Assembly (NCBI RefSeq): GCF_002019635.1
Contig: NZ_KV917371.1
Span: forward strand, 1,780,001 to 1,844,000
DNA from: Metabacillus halosaccharovorans
GTDB taxonomy: Bacteria > Bacillota > Bacilli > Bacillales > Bacillaceae
Direction: 5' to 3'
DNA: 64,000 nt
The notes beneath the pieces are model-generated. The model saw nothing but the letters and a program-made list of their open reading frames with translations. It was not told the origin of the DNA and ran no database searches. Below are positions 20,550-32,216 of this stretch, piece after piece (position 1 is the stretch's first letter; every line of letters starts with the position of its first letter). A program made the translations under genes and the position numbers.

Positions 20550-20558
20550 GTATATATA

Positions 20559-21824
20559 TTATGCAGATGTCTTTTTATCTTCCTGGATTACAGTTCCATC
20601 ACTTAAAACAAGTTTAGGAGGTGTTTCTCCCAGAACAGTTTCAGCTGTGATGATAGCTTTTACAATATCTTCACGAGATGGTAAGTCAAACATCATATCA
20701 AGCATAATGCCCTCAATAATTGATCTTAATCCACGTGCACCTGTTTTTCTTTCAATCGCTTTTTTAGCAATTTCTAATAGAGCTCCATCTTCAAACTCAA
20801 GTTCAACACCATCTAAATCAAGCATTTTTTGGTATTGCTTTACAAGTGCATTTTTTGGTTTAGTTAAGATTTCAACTAATGCGTCTTCATCTAACGGCTC
20901 TAAACTTGCAATAACAGGTAAACGACCAATAAATTCCGGTATTAAACCAAATTTTAATAAGTCTTCCGGTAATACCTGTGAAAGTAATGCTTTCTTATCA
21001 AGATCAGCATTTTTGTTATCTGAACCAAAGCCAATTACTTTACGTCCTAGGCGACGTTTGATAATTTGCTCTATTCCATCAAATGCTCCCCCACAAATAA
21101 ATAAGATATTTGTTGTATCAATTTGAATAAATTCTTGATGTGGGTGTTTTCTGCCACCTTGAGGAGGAACGCTCGCCACTGTACCTTCAAGAATTTTCAA
21201 GAGTGCCTGTTGAACACCTTCACCAGATACATCACGTGTTATAGATGGGTTTTCGGATTTACGGGCTACCTTATCAATTTCATCAATATAGATGATTCCT
21301 TTTTCAGCCTTTTCTACATCATAATCTGCAGCTTGAATAAGTTTAAGTAAAATATTTTCAACATCTTCTCCAACATATCCTGCTTCAGTTAGTGATGTAG
21401 CATCAGCAATCGCAAACGGAACATTTAATATTCTAGCTAAAGTTTGAGCTAGTAAAGTTTTCCCGCTACCAGTTGGCCCGATCATCGAAATATTACTTTT
21501 TGAAAGCTCAACATCATCAATTTTACTATTAGAGTTAATCCGCTTATAGTGATTATACACGGCAACAGCTAATGATTTCTTTGCTTGATCTTGACCAATT
21601 ACATATTCATTCAGGATCTCTTGGATCTCTCTTGGCTTCGGTACATCTTTAAATTCAACTTCTTCCTCTGTTCCCAACTCTTCTTCCACAATCTCAGTGC
21701 AAAGCTCAATACATTCATCACATATATAGACTCCAGGTCCAGCTACAAGCTTACGAACCTGATCTTGAGTTTTTCCGCAAAACGAACATTTTAATTGTCC
21801 TTTTTCATCGTTAAATTTAAACAT
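20559..21824 (-). CDS. clpX: ClpX, ATPase subunit of the ClpXP protease
   Basis: AAA+ unfoldase that feeds tagged substrates to ClpP. The zinc-binding domain has CSFCGK and CDECIELC (about residues 14-40). Walker A is [12 protein letters not shown] near residue 117, Walker [10 protein letters not shown], and the pore-loop region with GYVGEDVE follows. The C-terminal sensor-2 segment [11 protein letters not shown] is intact. At 421 residues it is full length. The ribosome site is AAGGGGTG. It follows tig, as in B. subtilis, with a 431-base gap. Confidence 0.97.
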   Translation of the reverse strand: MFKFNDEKGQLKCSFCGKTQDQVRKLVAGPGVYICDECIELCTEIVEEELGTEEEVEFKDVPKPREIQEILNEYVIGQDQAKKSLAVAVYNHYKRINSNSKIDDVELSKSNISMIGPTGSGKTLLAQTLARILNVPFAIADATSLTEAGYVGEDVENILLKLIQAADYDVEKAEKGIIYIDEIDKVARKSENPSITRDVSGEGVQQALLKILEGTVASVPPQGGRKHPHQEFIQIDTTNILFICGGAFDGIEQIIKRRLGRKVIGFGSDNKNADLDKKALLSQVLPEDLLKFGLIPEFIGRLPVIASLEPLDEDALVEILTKPKNALVKQYQKMLDLDGVELEFEDGALLEIAKKAIERKTGARGLRSIIEGIMLDMMFDLPSREDIVKAIITAETVLGETPPKLVLSDGTVIQEDKKTSA

Positions 21825-21932
21825 TGTTTCACCCCTTATATCTTTATCTCAAACAAGCAATTCCATCTTACCCTTATCGTTTTTACAAACAGGAAAATAG
21901 GTAGATGAAGATGGACCAAAGAAAAACAATTG

Positions 21933-21998
21933 TTTAGAAAAACTTGACTTGTCGCCAATGCCTAAGGCGGAGCCTTTCGTTTTTCTTACTACTGTCAA
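21933..21998. repeat. Dispersed hairpin element, copy 3
   Basis: In reverse orientation relative to the numbering of copies 1 and 2, it shares GGCGACAAG...CAAGTTTTTCTA and TAAGAAAAAC with them but has an altered loop. It lies in the tig-clpX gap. The rest of 21825-22255 shows the tig terminator and presumably the clpX promoter. Confidence 0.6.
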
Positions 21999-22211
21999 CT
22001 CTAAATTTTGAAACTTTTTGACAGGTATAAATAAGTATGTACTGCATTTTACCATAACTGGATCACAAAAAGGTAATAATACCACTTGAGCATATTGAAA
22101 AAGCTTACAAACCTTATTGTTTATTGCTCCATTTAATTATACTTTTACTATATGTATGTATTGACTTTCTAATATCATTCCCAAAGGAATATAAATAAAA
22201 CATGATTGTAT

Positions 22212-22242
22212 AAAACAAGGCACGATCTGCTCGCGCCTTGTT
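22212..22242 (-). terminator. Terminator after tig
   Basis: On the minus strand AACAAGGC and GCCTTGTT pair around GCGAGCAGATCGT, itself partly paired, followed by TTAT. Confidence 0.7.
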
Positions 22243-22255
22243 CTTCTATTTTATA

Positions 22256-23545
22256 TTATGCAACAACTTTGCTGTTTTCCACAAGAAAATCAATTGCTTT
22301 ACGAACTTTTAGATCTTCTTTAAGTCCTTCAGCGTTTCCACCTAAAGCTTGTTTAATGTTTTCAATCGGCATGTTGTACATTTCAGCCATTTTTACTAAT
22401 TCTGCTTCTACGTCTTCATCAGAAACTTCAATGTTTTCAGCTTTAGCAATTGCTTCTAGAGTTAAGTTATATTTTACACGCTTCTCAGCATCCTCTTTCA
22501 TTTGAGCTTTTAAAGCCTCTTCGTCTTGACCAGAGAATTGGAAGTATAACTCAAGATTCATTCCTTGCATTTGTAGACGTTGTTCAAATTCTTGCATCAT
22601 GCGAGAAATTTCATTGTCAATTAAAGCATTAGGAATTTCAACTTCAACACCCTCAGCAGCTTTTTCTACTAAAGTATCACGCAGATTGTTTTCTGATTCG
22701 GATTTTTTCGCTTCTTCAAGGCGTGTTCTTGTTTGAGCTTTTAATTCATCAAGAGTTTCAACCTCTTCATTAACGTCCTTAGCAAAATCATCATCTAATG
22801 CAGGAAGTTCTTTCGTTTTAATTTCATGTACTTTCACTTTGAATACTGCTGGTTTACCTGCAAGATTTTCAGCATGGTATTCTTCAGGGAATGTTACTTC
22901 CACTTCTTTTTCTGCTCCAGCTTCCAAACCAACTAGTTGCTCTTCAAACCCTGGAATGAAAGAACCTGAACCGATTTCTAATGAATAGTTTTCAGCAGCT
23001 CCGCCTTCGAATGCTTCACCGTCAACATAACCGTCAAAATCGATTACAGCCGTATCACCATTTTCAATTGTTCCTTCTTCTTTTACAACTAATTCAGCAT
23101 GACGCTCTTGTAATTGTTTTAGTTCGCTTTCAACATCTTCGTCTGTTACAGTATCGTCTAATTTTTCAACTTCTAGACCTTTGTATTCACCTAATTTTAC
23201 TTCAGGTTTAACAGTTACTTTTGCAGTGAAAATTAAGCTTTTGCCTTTTTCGATTTGTTCTACATCAATTTCCGGACGATCAACCGGCTCAATACCAGCT
23301 TCATCAACTGCATTTGGATATGCTGTTGGTAAAATGATGTCTAACGCGTCCTGGTATAAAGATTCTACACCAAAACGTTGTTCGAACATTCCACGTGGAA
23401 TTTTACCTTTACGGAATCCAGGAATTGAAACTTGTTTTACTACTTTTTTAAATGCTTCATCAAGTGCTTGTGTGAAGTCCTCTGCAGAAACTTCAACCGT
23501 AAGAACGCCTTCGTTCCCCTCTAATTTTTCAAATTTAACTGACAT
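22256..23545 (-). CDS. tig: Trigger factor (ribosome-bound chaperone and prolyl isomerase)
   Basis: The 429-residue protein has the three trigger-factor parts: the N-terminal ribosome-binding domain with [16 protein letters not shown] (about residues 44-60), the FKBP-type isomerase domain ([21 protein letters not shown] and [15 protein letters not shown], about residues 160-215), and the helical C-terminal chaperone arms. It binds near the polypeptide exit tunnel. It is an acidic, highly charged protein, as usual. Confidence 0.97.
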   Translation of the reverse strand: MSVKFEKLEGNEGVLTVEVSAEDFTQALDEAFKKVVKQVSIPGFRKGKIPRGMFEQRFGVESLYQDALDIILPTAYPNAVDEAGIEPVDRPEIDVEQIEKGKSLIFTAKVTVKPEVKLGEYKGLEVEKLDDTVTDEDVESELKQLQERHAELVVKEEGTIENGDTAVIDFDGYVDGEAFEGGAAENYSLEIGSGSFIPGFEEQLVGLEAGAEKEVEVTFPEEYHAENLAGKPAVFKVKVHEIKTKELPALDDDFAKDVNEEVETLDELKAQTRTRLEEAKKSESENNLRDTLVEKAAEGVEVEIPNALIDNEISRMMQEFEQRLQMQGMNLELYFQFSGQDEEALKAQMKEDAEKRVKYNLTLEAIAKAENIEVSDEDVEAELVKMAEMYNMPIENIKQALGGNAEGLKEDLKVRKAIDFLVENSKVVA

Positions 23546-23701
23546 ATTTGCTGTCCCTCCAAAGATCTATCATGATTTGTGCGAATAAGTGATAGGTAAA
23601 TTGTGGTTGCTTGTCACAGTTTAAACAATCGCCCACTATCATATACCTGTTTTTATGTACGGTAAAAGTAACCGAATACTAAACATGCTTAGGATTTCGC
23701 A

Positions 23702-23742
23702 TAAAAAAGAAGGTCAATTTGTCCAAAATAAAATAGACCTTA
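23702..23742 (-). terminator. Terminator after ysoA
   Basis: AAGGTC and GACCTT pair on the minus strand around a 20-base loop, followed by CTTTTTT. Confidence 0.5.
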
Positions 23743-23809
23743 ATTACGATGATCACTATTTTGCAACCATTTTATTATAACATAGAATGAATTCCTTTCA
23801 ACATATAGC

Positions 23810-24820
23810 TCATATTTGAAAATAAGAAATTTCTTCTATTTTATATATTTTTTCACAAGCTTCTTGTAATGATAACGCAGACTTAGCATAAATTTGTTCA
23901 ATTTCTTCATCTTCAATAGAAATTCCATGTAGTGAATAACCTACAACATGTAAGGCTGCAGCCCATAGCTTTACATCCTCAGGCTGTGGTAAAAATGGAT
24001 ACATAACATATAAATGTCTGACCCATACCTCTTTTACAGCTTCAAAAAGGGTAGGATTTTCACTGCCTAATGTATCATCCAAGTAATTTAATACTTTTTT
24101 TGCAAACGGGACATCAGCTGGATCCTTTAGTTTTGCGGGTACAACATTCATCGCTTCCCCAAACTTTACTACCGTTACTTCCTTCTCTAATTCATGCTCG
24201 ATCATAACATGTAAGATCATCGATTTAATCGTTGGATGTACTTCTTCTCCTTCTAAAAGGAGTCTGAGAGTGTTAATATGCTTATTTATATTTCTGTCTC
24301 TTAACGAATGCACATATCCCATTTGTTTTTGGGGATCTTGTAATAAATCTTCTACGTAAATTTCTTCATTACTTTCTTGGTCTTCTTCCTCTACTAGTAG
24401 CTCTTCACTATTTTGATTCATTCTACGACTAAATTCCAATAACTTATAAAAGTGTTCGGCACTTTCTGCAGGAAGATGGTTTTCTTCAAGAACCGCTTCA
24501 ATTGTTGACTGGACTTCCTGGTATTCCCGAAGTTGAATTAAAATCGTTAAATAGATTTGTAGTACGGTAAAATAATGCCCGATATCCTCTTGAAGCATTT
24601 TTTTACAGATGTCCTTCGCCTCACTTAGTTCTCCGAGTTCCATTAAACAAATAGCCATCCCTAGATGGATTTCAGCTTTGTCTTCTTTTAATTTTTTTGC
24701 TTCTGCGAACATATCTAATGCTGCGTGAAATTTCTTTTCTTTTAAAAGAGCCATTCCTTTATCAAGATAACGTTCTTTTAAATTCGGAAATAATACAACA
24801 TTGTTCTTTTTTTGTTTCAT
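23810..24820 (-). CDS. ysoA: TPR-repeat protein YsoA
   Basis: A 336-residue soluble protein. Residues 13-130 hold about three tetratricopeptide-like repeats (YLDKGMALLKEKKFHAALDMFAEAKKL; EIHLGMAICLMELGELSEAKDI), typical of protein-protein scaffolds. A Glu-rich linker near residue 140 leads to a helical C-terminal domain (about residues 165-336). This matches YsoA, found in B. subtilis between tig and leuD. Its biological role is not known to me. Confidence 0.88.
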   Translation of the reverse strand: MKQKKNNVVLFPNLKERYLDKGMALLKEKKFHAALDMFAEAKKLKEDKAEIHLGMAICLMELGELSEAKDICKKMLQEDIGHYFTVLQIYLTILIQLREYQEVQSTIEAVLEENHLPAESAEHFYKLLEFSRRMNQNSEELLVEEEDQESNEEIYVEDLLQDPQKQMGYVHSLRDRNINKHINTLRLLLEGEEVHPTIKSMILHVMIEHELEKEVTVVKFGEAMNVVPAKLKDPADVPFAKKVLNYLDDTLGSENPTLFEAVKEVWVRHLYVMYPFLPQPEDVKLWAAALHVVGYSLHGISIEDEEIEQIYAKSALSLQEACEKIYKIEEISYFQI

Positions 24821-24967
24821 ATATGGTCAACTCCAGCACCCTATCTTTGCATACAAGTGTATCAATCCAACAGGTGGAAAACAAGTTTGGGTGTCATTGA
24901 ATACGACTAATATAGTATAAAAAGTGAGAGTAATAAATTTCAGCCTTTTAAAAAAGCCAAAAGAAAA

Positions 24968-24995
24968 AGAGCAATCATTATAAAAATGATGCTCT
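24968..24995 (-). terminator. Terminator of the ilv-leu operon, embedded in the leuD 3' end
   Basis: AGAGC-ATCATT and AATGAT-TGCTCT pair on the minus strand, followed by TTTTTCTTTT. The ascending arm lies in the last codons of leuD and the stop codon is in the loop/descending arm. Confidence 0.85.
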
Positions 24996-25571
24996 TCTTT
25001 CTTCAAACTGTTTAATTTTTTCATCATAATTTAAAGTTAGATCGATTTCATCTTTTCCATATAAAAGCATATCTTTCCAATAAGCGTCTACCTCAAATGA
25101 TTTTGATAACCCTTGATTATCAGAAATTAATTGTTCTCCAAGATCAATCGTCAACACATAGTTGTCATCATTGGTCTTCTCACGTATCACATCTAAATCT
25201 GATTGCTCTAATGCTATAGGTAATAAACCGTTTTTAAGACAGTTCTGATGAAAGATATCTGCATAAGACGGCGCAAGAATAACTTGAAATCCATAGTCAG
25301 ACAGAGCCCACGGAGCGTGCTCACGTGATGATCCGCAGCCAAAGTTTTCTCCTGCAAGTAAGATTGTCGCTCCTTTGCTTTTTTCCTGGTTTAATTCAAA
25401 TTTCGGATTTTCAGATCCATCGTCTAAATATCTCCAATCAAAAAATGCAAAACGGCCATAACCTGTTTTTTCTATTCTTTTTAAGAATTGTTTAGGAATG
25501 ATTTGATCTGTATCTACATTTGCTCTATTTAATACAGCTACTTTACCTGTATGTGTAGTAAAAGGTTGCAT
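24978..25571 (-). CDS. leuD: 3-isopropylmalate dehydratase small subunit LeuD
   Basis: With LeuC it isomerises 2-isopropylmalate to 3-isopropylmalate. The swivel-domain motifs NVDTDQIIPKQFLK and GENFGCGSSREHAPWAL are present. At 197 residues it is full length for the bacterial type. It is the last gene of the ilv-leu operon, 24 bases after leuC. Confidence 0.96.
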   Translation of the reverse strand: MQPFTTHTGKVAVLNRANVDTDQIIPKQFLKRIEKTGYGRFAFFDWRYLDDGSENPKFELNQEKSKGATILLAGENFGCGSSREHAPWALSDYGFQVILAPSYADIFHQNCLKNGLLPIALEQSDLDVIREKTNDDNYVLTIDLGEQLISDNQGLSKSFEVDAYWKDMLLYGKDEIDLTLNYDEKIKQFEERRASFL

Positions 25572-25595
25572 GTTGTCCCTCCTAATGTTGTACTT

Positions 25596-27023
25596 TTAGA
25601 TGCTCATCGCATTTTTTTGAATATGACGGACATCCACAAATCGTCCATGTAAAGCTGCTGCTGCAGCCATTGCAGGGCTTACTAGATGTGTTCTAGCTCC
25701 TTTACCTTGTCTTCCTTCAAAGTTACGATTTGAAGTTGAAGCACAGCGTTCACCTTCTGGAACAACATCATTATTCATACTTAGACACATACTGCATCCT
25801 GATTCTCGCCATTCAAAGCCTGCTTCTTTAAAGATCACATCCAGACCTTCTTCTTCTGCTACTTTTTTGACTTTTTGTGAACCCGGTACAACAATGGCAC
25901 TTACATTTTCCGGTACCTTTTGCCCTTTAAAGCTTTGAATAATTTCTGCAGCTTGTCTTAGGTCTGTTAAGCGTGAGTTTGTACAAGATCCTATAAAGAC
26001 GTGATCGATAGTAATATCTTCAATCTTAGTATTTGGTTGTAATCCCATATAGCTGAAAGCACGGTTTGCTTCATCAAGTTCTTCAGCATTTTGGAAATCA
26101 TTTAAATCAGGAGTTTTCTCATCAACACCTACTGACATGCCTGGATTTGTTCCCCAAGTAACCATTGGTGCAATTTCTTCACCTTTTACCGTTATAACTT
26201 GATCAAACTCGGCACCTTCATCTGTTCTTAACGTTTTCCAGTATTCTACTGCACGATCAAACTCTTCCCCTTTAGGCGCATACTTTCTACCTTTAATGTA
26301 AGAGAAAGTTATTTCATCAGGTGCAATAAGACCAGCTCTGGCTCCTGCCTCAATTGACATATTACAGATCGTCATTCTTTCATCCATTGAAAGACTTTCA
26401 ATGACTTCACCTGTATATTCAATAATATAGCCAGTACCAAAGCGAACACCATATTTACCTATTACAGCAAGAATTACATCCTTTGCTGTTACTCCCTTTT
26501 GAAGCTTACCAGGCACATGAATATTTAACGTTTTAGGACGCTGTCTCCATAATGTTTGAGTTGCTAATACATGTTCAACCTCGCTGGTTCCAATCCCAAA
26601 AGCAATCGCACCAAATGCACCATGAGTTGAAGTGTGGCTGTCTCCACAAACAATTGTTTTTCCAGGTAGTGTTAGCCCTAGTTCCGGCCCAATTACGTGA
26701 ACAATTCCTTGATCTTCACTTTGCAGGTCAGCTAACCGGATACCGAATTCCTGACAGTTTCTTTCCAAAGCACTAATTTGGTTTTTCGCTACCTCATCAT
26801 TGATTACAAAACGATTGACAGTTGGGACATTATGATCCATTGTTGCAAATGTTCGGTCGGGTCTTCTTACTTTACGATTTTTCTCTCGTAATCCTTCAAA
26901 AGCCTGTGGTGATGTTACTTCATGAATTAAGTGTAGGTCGATATATAAAAGATCCGGCTTTCCCTGTTCTTGTTGGACGATATGTTCGTCATAGATCTTT
27001 TCTATGATCGTTCTTGGCTTCAT
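25596..27023 (-). CDS. leuC: 3-isopropylmalate dehydratase large subunit LeuC
   Basis: Aconitase-family subunit carrying the 4Fe-4S cluster. Visible blocks are [27 protein letters not shown], the first cluster cysteine in [12 protein letters not shown] and the other two in [11 protein letters not shown], so all three ligands are kept. The ATG at 27023 is preferred over 27029 because AAGGAGG lies 9 bases before it rather than 3. The gene appears functional even though leuA, which makes its substrate, is broken upstream. Confidence 0.96.
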   Translation of the reverse strand: MKPRTIIEKIYDEHIVQQEQGKPDLLYIDLHLIHEVTSPQAFEGLREKNRKVRRPDRTFATMDHNVPTVNRFVINDEVAKNQISALERNCQEFGIRLADLQSEDQGIVHVIGPELGLTLPGKTIVCGDSHTSTHGAFGAIAFGIGTSEVEHVLATQTLWRQRPKTLNIHVPGKLQKGVTAKDVILAVIGKYGVRFGTGYIIEYTGEVIESLSMDERMTICNMSIEAGARAGLIAPDEITFSYIKGRKYAPKGEEFDRAVEYWKTLRTDEGAEFDQVITVKGEEIAPMVTWGTNPGMSVGVDEKTPDLNDFQNAEELDEANRAFSYMGLQPNTKIEDITIDHVFIGSCTNSRLTDLRQAAEIIQSFKGQKVPENVSAIVVPGSQKVKKVAEEEGLDVIFKEAGFEWRESGCSMCLSMNNDVVPEGERCASTSNRNFEGRQGKGARTHLVSPAMAAAAALHGRFVDVRHIQKNAMSI

Positions 27024-27053
27024 GGTCATAAACCTCCTTTAATAGATGGAAAA

Positions 27054-27088
27054 TGAGGGGCTGACAATAATAATTGTCATACCCCTCA
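27054..27088 (-). other. Strong hairpin between leuB and leuC
   Basis: TGAGGGG/CCCCTCA (7 bp) closes an inner TGACAAT/ATTGTCA stem (7 bp) with a 4-base loop. On the minus strand it is followed by TTTTCC only, and then by the leuC ribosome site. It could be a weak attenuator or an mRNA stability element. Confidence 0.6.
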
Positions 27089-27141
27089 GGTCCTGATGCA
27101 ATATGATGAATACCTGCACCTGGATTTTATAATCGGTAAAC

Positions 27142-28254
27142 TCACTTAGAGTAAGCCTCCATAATATTAATAATTGCATGGTCATCGGATATTGCATTTT
27201 TTATTTCTTCAGCCATTTGCGTTGTTGAAATAGCTTTTTCGCCATTTACAAGATCAGCTGTACGTGCACCTGAATTTAAGACGTTATCAACAGCTTTTTC
27301 AATCGCCTTTGCTTCTTCTTCCATTCCAAAAGATTGGCGAAGCATCATGGCTGCTGAAAGAATTGTTGCAATTGGGTTTGCTTGATTCTTACCAGCTATA
27401 TCTGGCGCTGAACCGTGAATTGGTTCATATAAATGCAAACCTGTTGAAGATAGACTGGCAGATGATAGCATTCCTAGGGAACCTGTAATCATCGATGCTT
27501 CATCACTTAAAATATCCCCAAACATATTTTCCGTCACAATGACATCAAATTGTCGAGGCGAGCGTATAAGCTGCATTGCCGCATTATCAACTAGCATATG
27601 CTCTAACGTTACTTCAGGGTATCTTGCAGCTACTTCTTCTGCTACTTCACGCCAAACTCTACTTGACTCCAGAACATTTGCTTTATCAACAGATGTCACA
27701 TGCTTACGGCGTTTCCCGGCGACCTCAAATGCTGTAACAAGTATTCTCTCGATTTCCTTTCTCTTATAGAACAAGGTATCGACAACTGCATCTTCACCAT
27801 CTTTTACCACACGCTCACTTGGCTTACCGAAATATAAGCCGCCTGTTAGTTCTCGTACGATAACAAAATCCACTCCATTAACATACTCCCTCTTCAAAGG
27901 GGAAGAATCTAACAAACTCTCAAATGTTGTAATCGGGCGTAAGTTAGCAAATAAGTCTAATTCCTTACGCAATGCTAGTAGACCACGCTCCGGTCGAAGT
28001 TCAACTGGATTTTGATCCCATTTCGGTCCTCCAACAGCCCCTAAAATGATGGCATCAGATTGTTTACAAATTTCAATTGTTTCTTGTGGCAGTGGATTGC
28101 CTTTTTGATCAATGGCCGTACCACCTATCAAACCATAGTTAAATTGGAATTGATGATTGAAATGTTCAGCGACAGCTTTTAATATTTCGACAGTTACATC
28201 AACTACTTCTTTACCAATTCCATCACCTGGTAATAATGCAATTGTTTTTTTCAT
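27142..28254 (-). CDS. leuB: 3-isopropylmalate dehydrogenase LeuB
   Basis: NAD-dependent oxidative decarboxylation of 3-isopropylmalate to 2-ketoisocaproate. The 370-residue protein has LLPGDGIGKEV at the start, the LRKELDLFANLRP and RELTGGLYFG substrate-binding blocks, VTENMFGDILSDEASM (metal-binding Asp) and YEPIHGSAPDIAGK. AAGGGGG lies before the ATG. Immediately upstream lies the leuA remnant instead of a working leuA. Confidence 0.96.
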   Translation of the reverse strand: MKKTIALLPGDGIGKEVVDVTVEILKAVAEHFNHQFQFNYGLIGGTAIDQKGNPLPQETIEICKQSDAIILGAVGGPKWDQNPVELRPERGLLALRKELDLFANLRPITTFESLLDSSPLKREYVNGVDFVIVRELTGGLYFGKPSERVVKDGEDAVVDTLFYKRKEIERILVTAFEVAGKRRKHVTSVDKANVLESSRVWREVAEEVAARYPEVTLEHMLVDNAAMQLIRSPRQFDVIVTENMFGDILSDEASMITGSLGMLSSASLSSTGLHLYEPIHGSAPDIAGKNQANPIATILSAAMMLRQSFGMEEEAKAIEKAVDNVLNSGARTADLVNGEKAISTTQMAEEIKNAISDDHAIINIMEAYSK

Positions 28255-28267
28255 GTTCTATCCCCCT

Positions 28268-29517
<1,250 letters not shown>

Positions 29518-29603
29518 TCAAATCTTTTTTTAGAATAAAATTAGGTTTCTTGCTATATATGAATCTTTTAAACCTGGCTTAATCAGGCAAGATTGCAAAC
29601 AAA

Positions 29604-30119
29604 TTAAACAATTGAGATAGGAACTTCTTTTGATGCTCTTTGCGTTCCACGCGTAAATGCAGTAGTACCGGTACGAGCGATTTCTTTAATGCCATATGGT
29701 TTTAATAAATCGATAAGTACTTCAATTTTCTCAGGCTCACCAGTAACCTGCACAACAACACTTTCTCGACTTACATCAATAACTGTTGCTCTAAATGGCT
29801 GAATAAGTCCTTGAATTTCCATTCTTGTTGCTGGTGTTGACATTACTTTTATTAATGCCAGTTCTCTGGATACAATGGAGTGTGAAGTAATATCTGTTAC
29901 TTTAAGAACATCTATTTGTTTATTTAATTGCTTCGTGATTTGTTCAACTTCTTTTTCCTCTTGGACATTTACAACAACTGTCATTCTTGAAACACCTTCT
30001 GTTTCAGCATGACCTACTGTAATACTTTCAATATTGTAATGTCTTTTTGTAAACAACCCTGTAATTCTATTTAAAACCCCGGTTTGGTTCAAAACCGTTA
30101 ATGAGAGGATTCTTTTCAT
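29604..30119 (-). CDS. ilvN: Acetolactate synthase small (regulatory) subunit
   Basis: A 171-residue protein with an N-terminal ACT domain ([31 protein letters not shown]), which gives valine feedback to the catalytic subunit, and the conserved C-terminal domain ending GTTAFTRG. In B. subtilis the gene is named ilvH or ilvN. Its ATG overlaps the ilvB stop (ATGA). A 101-base gap separates it from ilvC. Confidence 0.95.
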   Translation of the reverse strand: MKRILSLTVLNQTGVLNRITGLFTKRHYNIESITVGHAETEGVSRMTVVVNVQEEKEVEQITKQLNKQIDVLKVTDITSHSIVSRELALIKVMSTPATRMEIQGLIQPFRATVIDVSRESVVVQVTGEPEKIEVLIDLLKPYGIKEIARTGTTAFTRGTQRASKEVPISIV

Positions 30120-31837
30120 AGTTTGACACCTACCATTTCATGTAACCCTTTGCCTGTAGCAACCATTGGATACACGTTCTCATCCTTACATACATGAATA
30201 TCAAGTAATACTGGTTCGTCTGATAAAATTGCAGCTTTTAATTTTTCTTCCCAACCATCTTCTTTTACAATTCGAACCCCAGTCATGCCATAAGCTTCTG
30301 ATAATTTTACGAAATCAGGTTGTGAAACAAACTTAGAATGAGAATATCTTTCTTCATAGAATAGCTCTTGCCATTGTCTAACCATTCCAAGAGCACCATT
30401 ATTTAATATCACAACTTTTATTGGTAAGTTTAATTCATGTATAACTGATAATTCCTGAAGAGTCATCTGGAATCCACCGTCACCAATAACAGCAATTACA
30501 GTGGAGTTACGGTCTGCAAGTTGAGCTCCAATCGCTGATGGTAAACCGAAGCCCATTGTTCCAAGGCCACCTGATGTTACCCATCTATTTGGATTATTAA
30601 AATTGTAATATTGTGCTGCCCACATTTGATGCTGACCAACATCCGTCGTTACAATTGCTTCGCCATTCGTCCATTTGTGGATAAGCTCTAAAATGTTCTG
30701 AGGCTTTAACTCTGAATCACTTTCTTTATAGACAAGTGGAAATTCTTTCTTATTTGAAGCCAACTGTTCATTCCACTCTTTGTTATCACCTTGTTTACCA
30801 TCTTGTTTTAATAATTGTTGAAGAACTAATTTAGCATCTCCCACAATTGGAATCTGGGTTGGAACATTTTTACCGATTTCAGCCGGGTCAATATCGATAT
30901 GAGCAATGATTGCCTTTTTCGCAAAATGTTGAAGATTTCCTGTTACACGATCATCAAATCTGGCACCAACACTGATCAATAAATCACAGTCATAAATGGC
31001 CATGTTTGCTGTGTACGTTCCATGCATTCCCGCCATCCCTAAAAACAATGGATGATCAGATGGGAATCCACCTAAACCAAGTAAAGTATTTGCGATAGGA
31101 ATTTGCTGTTGTTCTGCATATTGTCTTAATTCCTCATGGCCGTTTGCATGTAATACACCTGCACCAGCCAAAATAACAGGTTTTTTTGCTCGACTTACAG
31201 CCTCGACCAATTTACGGATTTGAAGGTAATTTGGCTCATTAGTAGGTTGATATCCTGGAAGATTTACTTCCATATCATATGAGAAATTCCCTTCAATTGT
31301 AGCGATATCTTTAGGGATATCGATTAATACCGGGCCTGGTCTTCCCGTAGTGGCAATATGAAACGCCTCTTTAACAATTCTTGGAAGATCATTCACTTCA
31401 CGAACCTGGTAATTATGTTTTGTAATTGGAGTAGTAATTCCTAAAATATCAGCTTCCTGGAAAGCATCAGATCCAATCACAGAAGATGCCACCTGCCCTG
31501 TAAAAACAACTAATGGTAGTGAATCTATCATCGCATCTGCTAATCCGGTGACTAGATTTGTAGCACCTGGTCCAGATGTAGCAATCACTACTCCCGGTCT
31601 TCCCGAAACTCGTGCATAGCCTTCAGCAGCATGAATTCCGCCTTGCTCATGGCGAGTTAAAACATGGAATAAACCTGAATCATATAAGCTATCATAGATT
31701 GGTAATACAGCACCACCTGGATAACCAAAAATAACTTCAACCTTTTCCTGCTTTAAAGCTTCCACAAGCATTTGTGACCCTGACATTGTGTTTGTACATT
31801 TGGCAGTTGAGCTGTTCAACTGTACATTTGTACTCAT
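30116..31837 (-). CDS. ilvB: Acetolactate synthase large (catalytic) subunit IlvB
   Basis: Thiamine-diphosphate enzyme that condenses two pyruvates, or pyruvate with 2-ketobutyrate. The conserved [13 protein letters not shown], catalytic Glu in [26 protein letters not shown], and the ThDP-binding [12 protein letters not shown]...N motif near residue 440 are visible. The ATG at 31837 (MSTNVQ) is chosen for the GGGAGG 7 bases upstream; the open frame begins 8 codons earlier. Translation is preceded by the leucine T-box. Confidence 0.97.
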   Translation of the reverse strand: MSTNVQLNSSTAKCTNTMSGSQMLVEALKQEKVEVIFGYPGGAVLPIYDSLYDSGLFHVLTRHEQGGIHAAEGYARVSGRPGVVIATSGPGATNLVTGLADAMIDSLPLVVFTGQVASSVIGSDAFQEADILGITTPITKHNYQVREVNDLPRIVKEAFHIATTGRPGPVLIDIPKDIATIEGNFSYDMEVNLPGYQPTNEPNYLQIRKLVEAVSRAKKPVILAGAGVLHANGHEELRQYAEQQQIPIANTLLGLGGFPSDHPLFLGMAGMHGTYTANMAIYDCDLLISVGARFDDRVTGNLQHFAKKAIIAHIDIDPAEIGKNVPTQIPIVGDAKLVLQQLLKQDGKQGDNKEWNEQLASNKKEFPLVYKESDSELKPQNILELIHKWTNGEAIVTTDVGQHQMWAAQYYNFNNPNRWVTSGGLGTMGFGLPSAIGAQLADRNSTVIAVIGDGGFQMTLQELSVIHELNLPIKVVILNNGALGMVRQWQELFYEERYSHSKFVSQPDFVKLSEAYGMTGVRIVKEDGWEEKLKAAILSDEPVLLDIHVCKDENVYPMVATGKGLHEMVGVKL

Positions 31838-31904
31838 TTTCTTTCCTCCCTTTCCTGGCATATTAGCCTCTTGTATTTTTTACAAAAATTCAATTAATTC
31901 AGCA

Positions 31905-32205
31905 TATAAAAAACCTTCCCACCCCTCATAAGACTCCACATAAATTGTGTGCCAAAGGGGCGAAAAGGTTAATAAACTTTTTCGCGGTACCACCCTTCTT
32001 CATGGTCATTATAGACCACCTTACGAACAGATCATCTGTTCACTTTGATAACGAGTACCGAAGAATGGGACTCGGCTAACCCTACTAAATTTCAGGTTAA
32101 CACTCAGAGGCGAGTTCATCTTTGGTAATATCACCGGCTTCCAGCTACCCCGGTTCTCTGTAGATACTTTTCCAAAAACTACTTTTCCTCTTCACCGTTT
32201 TACTA
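31905..32205 (-). ncRNA. T-box riboswitch leader, leucine specifier
   Basis: The antiterminator core GGTGGTACCGCG lies at complement 31983-31994. The terminator is a long stem from AACCTTTTCGCCCCT to GAGGGGTGGGAAGGTT followed by TTTTTT. The specifier codon is CTC (complement 32112-32114), preceded by ATGAA and followed by GCCTCTGAG as in classical T-boxes, so it senses tRNA-Leu. It starts about 12 bases after the ilvE stop, leaving no room for a separate promoter outside ilvE. Confidence 0.95.
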
Positions 32206-32216
32206 TATGCAAATAA

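Larger units (their letters stand above)
20173..20558. other. clpX-lonB intergenic region
   Basis: From the clpX side it contains the clpX terminator (20514-20549), a second isolated hairpin (20357-20373), and about 180 bases upstream of lonB where a sporulation promoter would be expected; I could not assign one. No ORF of note. Confidence 0.4.

Noticed and set aside
20548-21126. A 192-codon plus-strand open frame opposite clpX
   Set aside because: It is antisense to a perfectly conserved ClpX sequence, starts in the terminator region and has no ribosome site; a mirror frame of a well-coded gene.
21849-22085. A 78-codon minus-strand frame between clpX and tig
   Set aside because: It spans hairpin element copy 3 and has no ribosome site or recognisable protein features.
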